DNA of 64,000 nt from Halichoerus grypus (Eukaryota > Chordata > Mammalia > Carnivora > Phocidae), in contig NC_135724.1 in NCBI RefSeq assembly GCF_964656455.1, positions 12,671,414-12,735,413 on the forward strand, in the 5' to 3' direction. Positions 21,331 through 33,500 of the stretch are shown piece by piece (the stretch's first letter is position 1; the number at the start of each line of letters is the position of its first letter). The notes under the pieces were generated by a model that worked only from the letters and a program-made list of their open reading frames with translations, was not told the DNA's origin and made no database searches. Position numbers and translations under genes: made by a program.

Positions 21331-23974
21331 TCGGGACTCTGAATACAATCGCCTTTGTCATTGCATCTCATTGTCTTCAAGATTTTAATGGTAAAATGGA
21401 GGGATTGGGTGAGGAAAGAAGGTGAACAGGAGGAAGAAGAGAGGAGGGAGGATGGTACGGAGATGGAGGAAGTGGGAAGGAACCTCACCCCGTTTTCCAT
21501 AAAAAGATACCCAAGGCTCCATGACTATCATACTAATGATAGTGCCTACTTCTTGGCACTGCGTCTACCAGAGGATGACATCTCCCCTCAGCACTTCTAT
21601 ACTTACCCAAAGCCATTTTCTGAGGTAAGCAATAGTTTGGGGTGTTTTACAATGAGCACATAGTGGAAGGCTGGGGCTTAGGCTACTCGATGGAAGAGAA
21701 GAAACCTAACAGCCCATGGAGTGGTGGCCACGTTGGGTGGGGACAGCGAAAGAGAGCCGAACCATTAATTCCACACATTAATGATGGGGATCAAATTCAT
21801 ATTACCAAGCCCGCTCTTCTGAAGGGTTAGAAGGGGGTGGCCTCAATTATTCAGAGAATATTCTATTTCTCTTTGCCTATGTTGACAGATACAGAGGTGG
21901 CCAATCTAGAAATGTGGCTGGAGGAGATACCATTCACAACTTCACAATTCCTGGTAAAACCATTTCTCTAGCTCCTTTTAAATGAATGCTCTCTCTCCCC
22001 CTTTGCCCTCTTTCCCATACGAACTTTGAACCAGCTTGGGGTTAAATCTGTCTGACTTGTACAGAATTCTTGGGGAGATGAAGCTTTACCCATTATTTCT
22101 GTCTTTGGGAGCTCTTGATCATTTGTTATTCAGCTAGACACTTCAATAAAGAAGGAAAGCATAAATAAACATTTTTAAACAAAAAAATGTTTACGATACC
22201 TTATTTTCTTCTGCTGGAGCAGAATCGGCAACCGGTTCCTTTAATAAGAGATTGTGGCTGAGTTAAGTAACTTTTAACTGTAGGAATCATCTTTAAAAAT
22301 TCTAGCACCTCCCTTTTCTCGGCCCCACCCTCTGATTCACTTTTACAAGCCCGTGCACTCTTCCTTTCATGTTCCTCTTGGCCAGGAGCTCAAATCAAAA
22401 GACAGAGATCAACAATGAAGGTTTTGCCTGAATGACTTAATTACCCACACTTTCCATGTCTGTCTACAGGTAGAAACCTGAGCTCTGACACATTCTAACA
22501 ACTCACACTTTCCTTGCTTACTTTTCTGTAGTCTGCCAATCGGAAGCAATTCTAGTAGTTTTCCCCAGTAGTATTTCTTAAAAAGAAAAAAAAAATAGAA
22601 AGCTCTAAATTAGTGGAATAATAATGGGCAGTAAAATAGAAAATATTATGGGTGAAATATTTGCTGTTAAATTGTTAAAGCCGCTCTTAAGGTGCCGTGT
22701 GCTAGAGGCATCCAACAAATGTTGGTGCTCTTCTCCCTTGATGGGTTGGTATGGAACCCAGGAAACCACTCCATCCAGTCCCATGTCCATTCTCCCACCC
22801 CAGGAACAAGGGGTCTGGACCAATGTTTTAGACACAGTTGCTGAGTCAGATGCCAGTTCATCATTTTTAAATTTCCTTTTATTTCTTCCTACGAATGTTC
22901 CCTCACTCCCCCAGACTTCTTCAACAGGAAAAACCATAGTTATTGTTTTATTTTCTACAGCTGAGTGCCTGTGCGTGGTGGGGTGGTGAGGGGAGTGGGG
23001 GGAGAGGGATGGAATTGAGAACATTCCAGAGAGACTGAGGGAGAGAAGGAGCCTCTCTACTTATAACGGATTTGAAATGTTCTTCATGCACTTTGCATTT
23101 TTCTCTTCATGGGGCACACTTGTCTTCTGGTAAACTGGCTCAGAGTTTAACATTTGAAGGTTAGTGCGGAACCCAGAGCAGAGTGTTTCTCTGGATTTCA
23201 CTAGGGAATGTGACTTGTGTAAGAAATTCTACTGCTCCTGCCTGCCGTGTGCTGAGCAGCTAGAAGTACCTACTGGTGCCTTCAGACTGTTATTAGCTGA
23301 AAGTATCACGTGGAGGCTGTAGATAGAGGGACTGTTCATCTTGACTGGCAGTAGTTCACCAGAAAGTGACCTGGGCTACATCAATGCACAGCATGGAGAC
23401 GCTCCAGTTATTTATGTTGCATTAAATGCATCAATGGAGAAACTGCCAAACCGGCCAAGAAATGGTTTCATCTTCTCTAAAGTCACAAACTAAGTTTTAC
23501 CCATTGGTTTCCCCTGAACCTTCTCCAGATTCCTTTCCCACTTACCTCTTGATTAAAATCCTTATAGATATACTACCTATGTTGATAAAATCATGGTTGT
23601 GCATTATTTTGATGCCTGTTTGGGGGTGGGCAGGGAAAGAAAAAGAGGTATTAGTATCCTAAGTTAACAACATAATTTTATCAACACAGTTTTGTTTGTT
23701 GTCATCATTTATGGCCTGCCCTATGTGTATGTGGCAATATGTACAGACATTACTAATAGGGCTATAGGGATAGGAACTATATGAATGGGGAACAGGGGTG
23801 GGAGGGATAGTTTTTGCTCTGGCCTCTTTTATGATATTGATGTTTAGACCACATGAATTTATTAGGTATTCCAAAAATTTCCAAGACAGAACTCTAGATG
23901 CATCAATAATATTCTCATAGGAATTCAGAAGAAGAGTATAAATTGAGTGGGAAGAGACAATGAGCGGATAATGG
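21331..23974. other. interval between SERPINB2 and SERPINB10, no gene seen
   Basis: No exon with serpin similarity was found. A GA-rich patch lies at 21412-21480. The missing 5' non-coding exon of SERPINB10 may lie somewhere between 18321 and 26599. Confidence 0.5.
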
Positions 23975-23978
23975 TTGC

Positions 23979-24520
23979 CCTATTCCTATGGGTTGCTATA
24001 AGAGAATACCAGAGACTGGGTGGTTTAAACAACAAACATTTTTTTCACGGTTCTAGAGGCTGGAAATCTGAGATCAGGGTGCCAGGCTGGTTGGGTTTTG
24101 GGTGAGGGCTTTCTTCGTGGTTCACAGTAGGCTGCCTACTCTCTGTGTCCTCATATGGTGGAGAGAGGAAGCTCTGATTCCTTATCTCCTCCTCAGGGCA
24201 CCAATTACATCATGAAGATTCCACGCTCATGACTTAATCTAACCCTAACCACTGCCCAAAGGCCCCATTTCCAAATACCATCACATTAGAAATGAGGGCT
24301 TTCCATAGCACATACCCAGCCACCCCGTCCCTCCCACCCCCCACCACTCCAGCAACCCTTAGTTTGTTTCCTGAGATTAAGAATTCCTCATATCAGTGAG
24401 GTCATATGATACATGTCTTTCTCTGATTGACTTATTTTGCTCAGCATGACACCCTCCAGTTCTATCCACGTCATTGCAAATGGCAAGATTTCATTCCTTT
24501 TGATGGCTGCATAATATTCC

Positions 24521-24573
<53 letters not shown>

Positions 24574-25165
24574 CCACATATTCTTTATCCATTCATCTGT
24601 CGATGGACATCTTGGCTCTTTCCACAGTTTGGCTATTGTGGACATTGCTGCTATAAATATCGGGGTGCACGTACCCCTTCGGATCCCTACATTTGTATCT
24701 TTGGGGTAAATACCCAGTAGTGCTATGGTGAGCGCTGTGAATTGTGCAAGACTGTTGAATCACAGATCTGTACCTCTGAAACAAATAATACATTATATGT
24801 TAAAACAAAAAAAGGAGATAGCAGGAGGGGAAGAATGAAGGGGGAGAAATCGGAGGGGGAGATGAACCATGAGAGACGATGGACTCTGAAAAACTGAGGG
24901 TTCTAGAGGGGAGGGGGGTGGGAGGATGGGTTAGCCTGGTGGTGGGTATTAAAGAGGGCACGTTCTGCATGGAGCACTGGGTGTTATACGCAAACAATGA
25001 ATCATGGAACAGTACATCAAAAACTAATGATGTGTGGTAATTAACATAACATAATAATAAAAAACAACTAACTAAATAAATAAAATGCTAAAAAAAAAAA
25101 AAAAAAGAAATGAGGGCTTTCACATACATATGGGGCAGAAGAACACAAACATTCAGTCCACAGCA
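23979..25165 (-). mobile_element. MaLR (MST/THE1-like) LTR interrupted by an L1
   Basis: The left part 23979-24303 and the right part 25122-25165 read together as the reverse complement of an MST-type LTR: GGTTGCTATAAGAGAATACC, AGACTGGGTGGTTTAAAC, CAAAGGCCCCATTTCCAA, then after the insert ACACAAACATTCAGTCCACA. It is split by the L1 at 24304-25105. Confidence 0.8.
24304..25105 (+). mobile_element. L1 insertion with 5' inversion (twin priming)
   Basis: Bases 24304 to about 24720 are reverse-oriented ORF2 C-terminus and proximal 3' UTR, with a (TG)n run at 24523-24571. From about 24720 to 25105 the 3' UTR runs forward and ends in an A tail. The repeat AGAAATGAGGGCTTTC flanks the whole at 24288-24303 and 25106-25121. 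The junction shares GTGCTATGG with the far end of the inverted part. The forward 3' UTR contains two modules separated by an A-rich run, a form I associate with arctoid carnivores. Confidence 0.9.
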
Positions 25166-25754
25166 ATGGCTGAGAGTTTCCCAGAACTGAAGCAAGATAC
25201 AAGTTTCCAGATGGAAAAAATCTGCTGATGAGCAAGACAAATTTTTCAGAACACTTCTAAAAAATAGTCTTAATGCAAGGAAATATCAAAAACATCATTA
25301 GGAACACAAAGAAAATTATGAAAACTACAAGGAGAAAGAATTATCCTGACATCAACTTTCCCATCAGCAATTTTTGGTGCTAGAAGACCATAAAATCATA
25401 CCACTAAAGTCTTGCAGAGTGCTTTGAGCCTCGAATTCCATGCCCATCCTCTAACTCAATAATGAGAGTGAGAAATATGGATATCTAAAGACTCAATTGT
25501 TCCCAACACTGCTACTTATCGAATTGCTAAATTATTGAAGTTCATAGAAAAATGAATCTAAACATAAGAGAATGCAAGAAGAACACTTAATTTTCAAGAA
25601 TGTCTGATGTAGAGGAAACAAACCACAATTCAAGCTTTACACACCTATTTTTTTTTGTAATTTTCCAGGATTCTACATTTGACCAGCTGACAGTGAGACA
25701 GTTTTATTTCTGACAAAGATAATAAACACCAGCACTAGTACTTATTAAACTCTG

Positions 25755-25960
25755 TACATGCTCAGCATTCTTTGAATTGTTTATGATGTATGAATTCATC
25801 ATACATCATACATACATAACCATCATGGCAACCTTATGAGAAAAGCATTACTTTTTCTAGACTGAAAACCGAAGCATAAAGAAGCACCCTTCCTGGCCCA
25901 TGGTTAGACAACTCATAAGGACTAAAACTGAGCTGTAGGGGCTCAAGGGCCTGATATTAC
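25755..25960 (-). repeat. MIR-like fragment with internal inverted repeat
   Basis: AACTCTGTACATGCTCAGC, CATGGCAACCTTATGAG and ACCGAAGCATAAAG follow reverse MIR order. A 12-bp inverted repeat around 25782-25810 (ATGATGTATGA / TCATACATCAT) is embedded. Confidence 0.5.
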
Positions 25961-26599
25961 CTGCTTAGCCACCGTATTCCAGTGGGTCATCTGTCCCTGC
26001 CTTCCATCAAGGGGAGGCTGCTGCCTGGGAGACATTCTCAGAGTCCAGCCACACCCCTGCAGCCAGACTCTGCAGCCAGCTCGGACTCCCCAAACCAGAC
26101 CCACCTCAGTTCTCAGGACTTAAGTCATGTTCTGCTCTGTCTCTGACCCACTCAAAGCTTTCAGCACTATCTGAAGCAAACACCCCTGAAAGAAGACATT
26201 TGTGTTTCCCCTCTTACTCTTACACCCAGCCCATCTTCCCCTTTCTGAACCCTCAGCTCAATGACCTTGACCATGATTCTATGTCTGAACCACTGGACCT
26301 GGTGTTTATTCCTGATATCCTTGAGGTTTAGCCATGAGGATCCCCAAAGGACTTTGACTCAAGCTTTTCTGAATTGCTATGCCTTTTCCTGCTATGAGAA
26401 GGCAACTCTAAACCATTTTATACACAACCCCATCCCACTCCCAACACTGGGGATCCCTGTAGGGGCAGATATCTTCTTATCTCCGTTATTCTGTTTTTTC
26501 TTGGTCCCCACAAAATGAGGCATGATGCCTGATCCCTGGGAATCAAGGTATGACAAGGCTTATGAGCTAATGACCCAATGGAATGACAACAAACAAATG
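25961..26599. other. flank downstream of SERPINB2, no gene seen
   Basis: GC content is moderately higher than in the neighbours. No exon or clear repeat was recognised. Confidence 0.45.
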
Positions 26600-26615
26600 G
26601 TTGTGTGCAAACACG

Positions 26616-26621
26616 TTTATT
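26616..26621 (-). terminator. SERPINB2: SERPINB2 polyadenylation signal AATAAA
   Basis: The minus strand reads AATAAA, followed by CGTGTTTGCACACAACC, a GT-rich downstream element. It lies about 547 bases after the stop. An earlier AATAAA at 27105-27110 lies only 58 bases past the stop and is less likely. Confidence 0.65.
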
Positions 26622-26888
26622 TTTTTTATGTAGTTGTAATTTTATAAGTTATAGACACATCTATGTGATACATAATGCTAGAAATGCACATAACATATTT
26701 TCCTGTTGTTCAATGCTTTCTTCTAGGTATTTATTATAAAAGGGCATGGAAAGGACAACCACTCATCCCTCATTATACAAACAAGTAAATGCCCTTTTTT
26801 AGATAGAAAAATAACTGATCATCTGCTTCTGTAACTATCAGCTATATAAAACTGACAGTGAACAATAATTAAGGCCATTCTATAAAAT

Positions 26889-26897
26889 AATAAATAA
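26889..26897 (-). promoter_or_regulatory. SERPINB2: AU-rich element nonamer in SERPINB2 3' UTR
   Basis: The minus strand reads TTATTTATT, the nonamer known to destabilise PAI-2 mRNA through tristetraprolin-type binding. It lies 268 bases upstream of the predicted poly(A) signal. Confidence 0.75.
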
Positions 26898-27167
26898 TAC
26901 GGTAAAAGTAAATGCTATACAATAAACAGATAGTAAAGAAGACCTAACTGGAGCACCATTCCGCTTAGGAGACCAAATGATTAATAGGCTTGCAACGTTA
27001 TGGCGGACAGCTGTCTAGTGATTTCTGTACTTATCATTAGTATGTAGTAGGAGTTGTTCAGAAAAAAGCAGAAATGTGTAGGAAAAGCCTCTAAATTTTT
27101 GGCATTTATTGCAATTCACGGAGGCTTACAGCTCATACTATGAAATCCTGTGCAGAAACAGAACTTG

Positions 27168-27578
27168 TCAATTTTCGGGTGAGGTAAACCGGCCAAAAAA
27201 GAGGATGTTCTTGGTGATTTTGTGCACGATAAAGAAGAGGAAAGGATGGTCTGCCACAAACTGTGGACCTCCGTGGCCAGTCCTCCCCGACAGAACTGCC
27301 CCGGTGCCGGCAGCTGCTTCCGTGCCCTCCTCGTTCACGTCCACGGTGGCTTGATGGAACACTTGGGACAGAAACAGGTCATTGGTGTCAGACATTCCTG
27401 AGAAGTTAGCCTGGCTCGGGCTGAAGGCTTCCTCCATGCCCATGCTCCTGAGGATGGATCTGAGTTCATAGCGCTCTTCTAATTTGAACTGGGGGAGGTA
27501 CACCTCCACATCATCTTCAGCTAGCACGTCTTCACTGGTCCACTTAATGAATTTATCGTAGGTTATTTCACTTTCCAA
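27168..27578 (-). CDS. SERPINB2: SERPINB2 last exon with reactive-centre loop (residues 281-416)
   Basis: The exon opens with [13 protein letters not shown], the first Leu being encoded by TTG right after the acceptor TTTGTAG. It ends GRFTSPEN then TGA. It carries the hinge, predicted P1 Arg379 and the NFSGMS sequon. An unusual T17 run lies 18 bases upstream of the exon and serves as the pyrimidine tract. Confidence 0.96.
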   Translation of the reverse strand: MESEITYDKFIKWTSEDVLAEDDVEVYLPQFKLEERYELRSILRSMGMEEAFSPSQANFSGMSDTNDLFLSQVFHQATVDVNEEGTEAAAGTGAVLSGRTGHGGPQFVADHPFLFFIVHKITKNILFFGRFTSPEN

Positions 27579-30500
27579 CTACAAATCCAAAATTTAAAAA
27601 AAAAAAAAAAAAGCCCGTAAGTACTCAGAAAAGAAGGCAAATAACATGTAAGTCTCATGTTAACAATCAATGATTGTAACTTTGCCATATTGTGGGTGAT
27701 ATAAAAATGTAATACGCTGGTAAAATATTTGCAAGAACGTAGCATGTGTGACATATTTTCACGCTCTGAAAGGGTGAGACATGAACGTTTATTCTCAACC
27801 AATTCACATGTTTCTGTGAGGAGCTGCATACCATTTTCTAGACCTGTAGACATGTTTATCATGAAAGGTGAGTTTAGCTCCAGAGGTTTCAAACAATCCA
27901 AGCTGGAATGGCTTACCAACTCCAAGCCAGTGGACACATCACCAATTTCATCTGGAAGCAACAGGAACATGCTGACGCCTCCAGCGTACGGGAGTTCCAG
28001 AATCTGAGTCTTCAGGGCATCTATGTACCCAATGTTCAGCTCTTTATGCAAGTACATCATTTGTACAGGTTTGCGCTGAGTCTAAAATTATTAAGAAGTA
28101 AAATATGAAAGTTGATACTAAGATGTCAGGAGATTTACAATTAGACATAAAAGAGAAATAGATTCTGCTTTAGTGTTGAAGAAATACGTTCTTAAAAATC
28201 AACAAAATAAATTATTTATACCTTACAGTTGCTCTTATTAGCCTTATCATGATTCCATCTATTATTAAGATGGACAACAATTATAATTTTAATAATACAA
28301 AAATATTTGTTCAGCACCTGCCATGGGCCAAGAACTCTGTGAAATCTCACTGAATCCTTACAATAGCCAAGTTTTACTGACTAAAAAATGGAATTCCCAG
28401 AAGATAAATAAGGTCATAGATGGTTACTAGTAGAACCTTAGTGGTAGAACCTACAACTGCATCCAGAATTATGTAATTACAAAGTCCATGGTCTTCACCA
28501 TCACTCATATGGCCTCTCAGAAAATTACTGAGCGATACTCAGTAGCTTGAAGGAGTCAACCAACTGTCCAATGTGCATAATTTATGACTAACAAGTCATG
28601 CAGGAACATGAGTGGCCTCTAACTTTTCTTTTTCTGTCTTGGCCAAGGTCCTAAAATACATGCTAGGAAAATCCATCTTGTTGTCTCATACCGCGTTCAC
28701 ACGGAAAGGATAAAGTCCATTTAATTTCTTCGCAAATGGAGTTTTCCACTTTCCTTTGAAGTAGACAGCATTCACCAGGACCATCTTGGTGTCCCCATCT
28801 ACAGAACCTTCAGGTAACAAGTCTGGGATTTTGCCTACAGAAAACATGACATATGTTTAGGGTTTGTGACCAAGAACTGTGATGTTATTATGATTTGAAT
28901 CTCTTGAGTCACCATCAAACTCAGCATCTACATTTGTCAGATTCTGCAGAGGTGATGATCTCAAGCTCGAGTTCTTCTCACAATTTATTTAAAGCATAAA
29001 TAAAGCAGACCACCTTTCTCAGAAGGTTTGCAAAGTCCAAGAGAAAATGAAGAAGTAATGCATTTAAAATTTAGAATGACTATCAAACATGGAAAGATTT
29101 TCACCTCCTTTTGTGTTGTTTTCTCAAAGTTTTGCGCTCCCTCTAGATCTGATCCAGACAATATATGGGTCTGACCCACTGATTCATTCAAAAACTTTTT
29201 TTTTTAAGTCGTGCTAGACCTACAGTAGGAGAAAGGAAGAATTGCCTTGGAGGGGCTGAGAATATTGGAAGAGGTATTCAAAATCAGCAGTGAAACAATG
29301 TGTCAGAAATCCTGTAGCAGAATGCAAAGTACTGTGGCAGTGCAGAGAAAGAAGGGTCTCAGGAATTATAACATCCAAATGTGGTAGTTAACAAAAAAAT
29401 GGCTTAAGAAATAGCCCATTTACAGTTACTACCCGCTCTATAATTTTTCAACTGCTCAAATACATTATTTTTCTTAATCCTGACAACTATTCTATTGGGG
29501 TATCCCTAGTGTCATTTTACACCAAAAGATCCCCCGCTGAGAAAGGTTAGCAGTCTCCTCAAAGTCACAAAGTGGTAAAATGGTCAGGATTCTGTGTCGA
29601 CCTCCACCACCTCCGTATCCTACTGACAGACACAGGACTAATATAAAGGTCAGTGTAATCTGACCAGCTTCCATATATCCATTCAATATATCCCCCAGGC
29701 AATTAAAACTCCTGGTTACTATTGAAAATTGCTATGGCTTTACTTAACTTTGTGATGTAAATGACAGAATTCACGTGATCATAATAAATAAAACAGACAA
29801 TTCCCTCAAATTATTACAAAATTTGGTAAAGCAGTCAGCCCAAAGGATGACAAGGGATTTTGGCAACACAACTGCTTGATTCACGGCCACTGAAGACAAT
29901 GCTTAGAGAGAAAACGAATTTGTGCTGTTCTCAGAAAAGCAGAACTTCTACATGTCTCTTGAATTCTGCAGTCAGTTTTTACTTTCACTTCTGTTAAACT
30001 TCACTTTCCCTGATTCCTGTGTCAGCGGCTTGTCAGTATTTTAGAACAGTAATTTCGAAATCGGTTATAGAAATGAAGAACAAAAGTAGAACAACTATTT
30101 TCAGAGAAACAAAAATATTTTATAAGTTCTACAGAACTTGGTTCGTGTGCTTTTTCCCAGTATGGGAGCTAAGAAACTAAGACACCAAACTATTCCTTGA
30201 AACAAGGTTTTAAACATTGGAGTTAGAGGAGCATTTACTTTTTGCCTACATTATCAAACAAACTCTTTAAACACCCAAATAAGGAATTCAGAATTAGACT
30301 AAGGATCAAAGAAGAGGAACCCCCAGTTTCACCACTAAATGGTAGTGCAATCTTGAACAAGTCATTAACCCCTCAGGGACCACGAGTCCACAACCATAAA
30401 GGGGCAAATTTGGATAAATTATCTCCAAGGACCTTTCTGGTCCTAACAGCTCATAAATCTATGAAATACCAGGACAATTCACCTTCGTAATAATCTCTGT

Positions 30501-33500
30501 GTTTTTCTTCCTAGAAATCCATCTATATGTTGCTAGCCAGCAATTTACAACCTATAATTCTACCTGGAGATTTGGGAGAATGAAGGATTTTCATTATCAG
30601 CCAAAGACTGTGCTAATTTTTGTGGGGACCCAGGAGAAGGGTGACATATTGGCCCTATCCTCAAATAATTTTAGTCTATATGGGATGGCAAAGCAAACAA
30701 AATAAAATCAGTTCAGTCACAGTGGAAGGCTGCATAAGGTGAACGTTAACAGGAGTCATGAAGCTAACAAAGCACCAAAGGGGTGGAGAAGAGACGAGTG
30801 GCTGGGAGATACCTTGAGGAAAGGCTAGGACCTCGGTTTGCCCCTTAAATTAAACTCTGACATTAAGGAATGCATAAGAAGCAATGATGGAGGTAGCAAC
30901 CGAGAGCTCAGGGGCCAGCAGTCGTCCAGCACGGTCTGTTGGATTATTAAGAATTCAAAAGTCAAAGCGAAGAGTAAGATCTTCTGCAGAGGCCAGCTGG
31001 AGGGCAGTGACACTCTTTCTGTGTGGGGACGTGGGGACGTGGGGACATGGGGACAGCAGGACAAGTGTGTGAGGTCAGTCACCTCTGCAGTCTCATCCCC
31101 TCTCCTGTGCTCTACACTCGAGTCCAGCCAATCGGCACTCCCTGCCCCAGGGGGCCAAGCTCTCTCACCTCTGCATCTTGGCACATCTGTGCACTGTGTC
31201 TAGAACTCTCTCCCCAGGCACCATGCCCTTAGCCTGCCCAGCTGCAGCCCATCCTCCTAATGATGATGCAAACACTTCTTATTTCAGGGAGACTCCTCCC
31301 GTCCTGACACCAGAGGCAAGCGCCTTCCTCACGTGCTCCCATGCAGTGTCCTGTATGTCCCCATAAAAGCACCTGTGACCACCTGACAGCCATCGCCGAC
31401 TGAACTGAACGCCTCCCCTATACTGTAAGTTCTAGGGTGGCAGGGTCCGGTTCTGTTTCATTTACAGAACGTGTACAGTGCCTGGCGCAAAATATACGGT
31501 GGATTAACCACTGTTCACTGAAGGACTGAATTCAACAACAATGAATGGATGATTTAGTTAAGTATGAGTCCTGGTAAAAAACAAAAGTGAGGCAGGAGCC
31601 CGTGAAAGATTTAGGGACATGAGCTGCAATAGTAGAAAGTGGTTTAGCAGGGACCAAAACACCCTCACAGCAGATAGGCTCAGAATGGTGAAAAACAGGT
31701 AAAATAAGTTTCTGATCCCTCCTTCTCTGTTGCCAAGGGTCTCACACCAGTTACTCAGTGGAGGGTCATGACTTTTTTCTTTGTTTTTGTCCACAGCGGA
31801 TACAGAGCACAATTATTTCAATACTGGTATTTCCTACATTGGAAGACGGGTCTGCCTGCTTTCATATTTCCATCCTAAGGTAATATCCAAAATCAGATTA
31901 TTTAAGTACTGAACACATGTCTTCCTATAGTAGACCTATTTTTTCTCACTTAAAACACCACTCAGCTAAACGAGAATCAGGTTACATTAACCAAAAGAAT
32001 TAAGGTGAGGTGAATTTTAAGGGAGTTAGGGCCAAGTGCAGGAATGATTTTTTGAAAAAATAGATCAAATGTTCCTAACTGAAAAGAACAGGAAATATTG
32101 CTTTCGTTTTACCTTTGGTTTGAGTCTTGACCCAGGAATTAATCTTTTTTCTGGTTTCTTCAGCACATTCTAGGAAGTCGACGGCCTGGGGTTCAGTAGA
32201 GTAGTATTTCTTGGAGAGTTGCATATATTCCTTTAAAGCAAGAAACGGGCCAAAGGTGACACAGAATACATACTGAAAAAGACTTGGTGTAATTGTAAAT
32301 CATGGGCTTCTTGTCAAGACTTGGGGTGCGGGGGTTAAGGGGCTGAGGTAGGGGAAGGGGTGGAGGGTGGCTATGGGGGGCTGGGAGGCTGAAAGAGGAA
32401 ATAGTGTGGATTAAAAGTGCTCCGTTGATCCCCTTGCCCACACTCATTTGCCCTCCTGCACTGTGCATTATAGACGCTGAGTAGGGGGTGAAAGCTGGCT
32501 CGTGGGTAGCGTTTCTGGAAATCACTGTTCCCCCAGCTTTAGCAGTCACTCTGCACACGGGGCCTTTGCAGCCGTGGAGGGAGCTCCCAACCACAGGATC
32601 ATGCGCAACAGCAGCTGTGACCCAGGGCGTTTGGAGCCTCAGGGAGCTGGTGTGGAATTCTGACTCTCCTTGTGAATCACAGACAGAAGCTTTGAAGGTG
32701 ACCTCATTGCACACTGGGGGCCCTGCCATTTCAATTGCAGGTTTCACTTACTTCCTTGAATCTCGAAGACTTCTCTCCAAACAGCTTATTGACGCTCTCC
32801 AATAAATACTCCCCTGTGGATGCATTGATCGCAGAGCTGAGAGAGCGGAAGGATGAATGGATTGCAGCTCCAGCTTGTGCCTTAAACAGAAAGGAGGGAT
32901 CTCTTTATGCAACAGGACGGCTAAACAACATACTTCGTGAGTAAATGTATTTTTTTCAGGGCAACAATAAAATGCTGTATTAATGCACACGTAGAATTTT
33001 CTGACACTTTAGAGGAATCTCTGAGGAAATACTTTTGATACAGTGCATTAAACTCATAAGGTAATGTTTTACTTGTTTCAAATTTTGCTTACCTACAGAT
33101 TGTATTTAACCTTGAAGTAACCAATGTCCTAGAAGAAAGTGAGGCTTCTTTTGTAATTTCCTAAACTTCAAGGTCTCTAAGGGATTTTATTATATTAAAA
33201 CGTTACCAAAGAAATATTCTAGAAAAAGTTAACATATGTCTGAAAGTGCCCATTAAAGGGTAGTCTGTACGGTGGGAAATCTGGGTTTTAGAAAGCCATG
33301 AAAAATGTAGGTGAATTCCAGTCCTCAGCCCGGAGTTTGTAAGCATGATGACAGACACAGGGCTCGGTCACGCAACAGCCAGCAGCGGGTGAAGCCGAGG
33401 ACAGAGCCCTGCAGATGGACTTCCAGGTGTCACAGGAGACCTGGCTGGATCGCCACCTTGATGGGGCCCTCTGCACCTCCTCCAGCCCATAATTCCCTGG

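Larger units (their letters stand above)
26600..27167 (-). other. SERPINB2: SERPINB2 3' UTR (predicted)
   Basis: It runs from the stop codon to about 15 bases past the AATAAA at 26616-26621. The predicted length of about 570 bases and the distance from the AU-rich nonamer to the poly(A) signal are close to what I recall of human PAI-2 mRNA. Confidence 0.7.
28835..32112. other. SERPINB2 intron between residues 177 and 178
   Basis: This is the largest SERPINB2 coding intron. Apart from a GGGGAC minisatellite (31024-31055) and an L2-like piece (31400-31540) no feature was recognised. Confidence 0.5.

Noticed and set aside
22605..23024. Open frames on both strands, up to 139 codons
   Set aside because: They lack a recognisable domain, codon bias or splice context; such lengths occur by chance in this GC-moderate segment.
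24388..24720. Open frames with His-Thr or Val-Cys runs
   Set aside because: They are the inverted L1 ORF2 tail interrupted by a (TG)n microsatellite.
18321..26599. A further serpin copy or pseudogene between the two genes
   Set aside because: No hinge, signature or first-exon text was found on either strand.
32193..32747. A 184-codon minus-strand open frame
   Set aside because: It overlaps a SERPINB2 intron and the edge of an exon in another frame; no homology or splice support.
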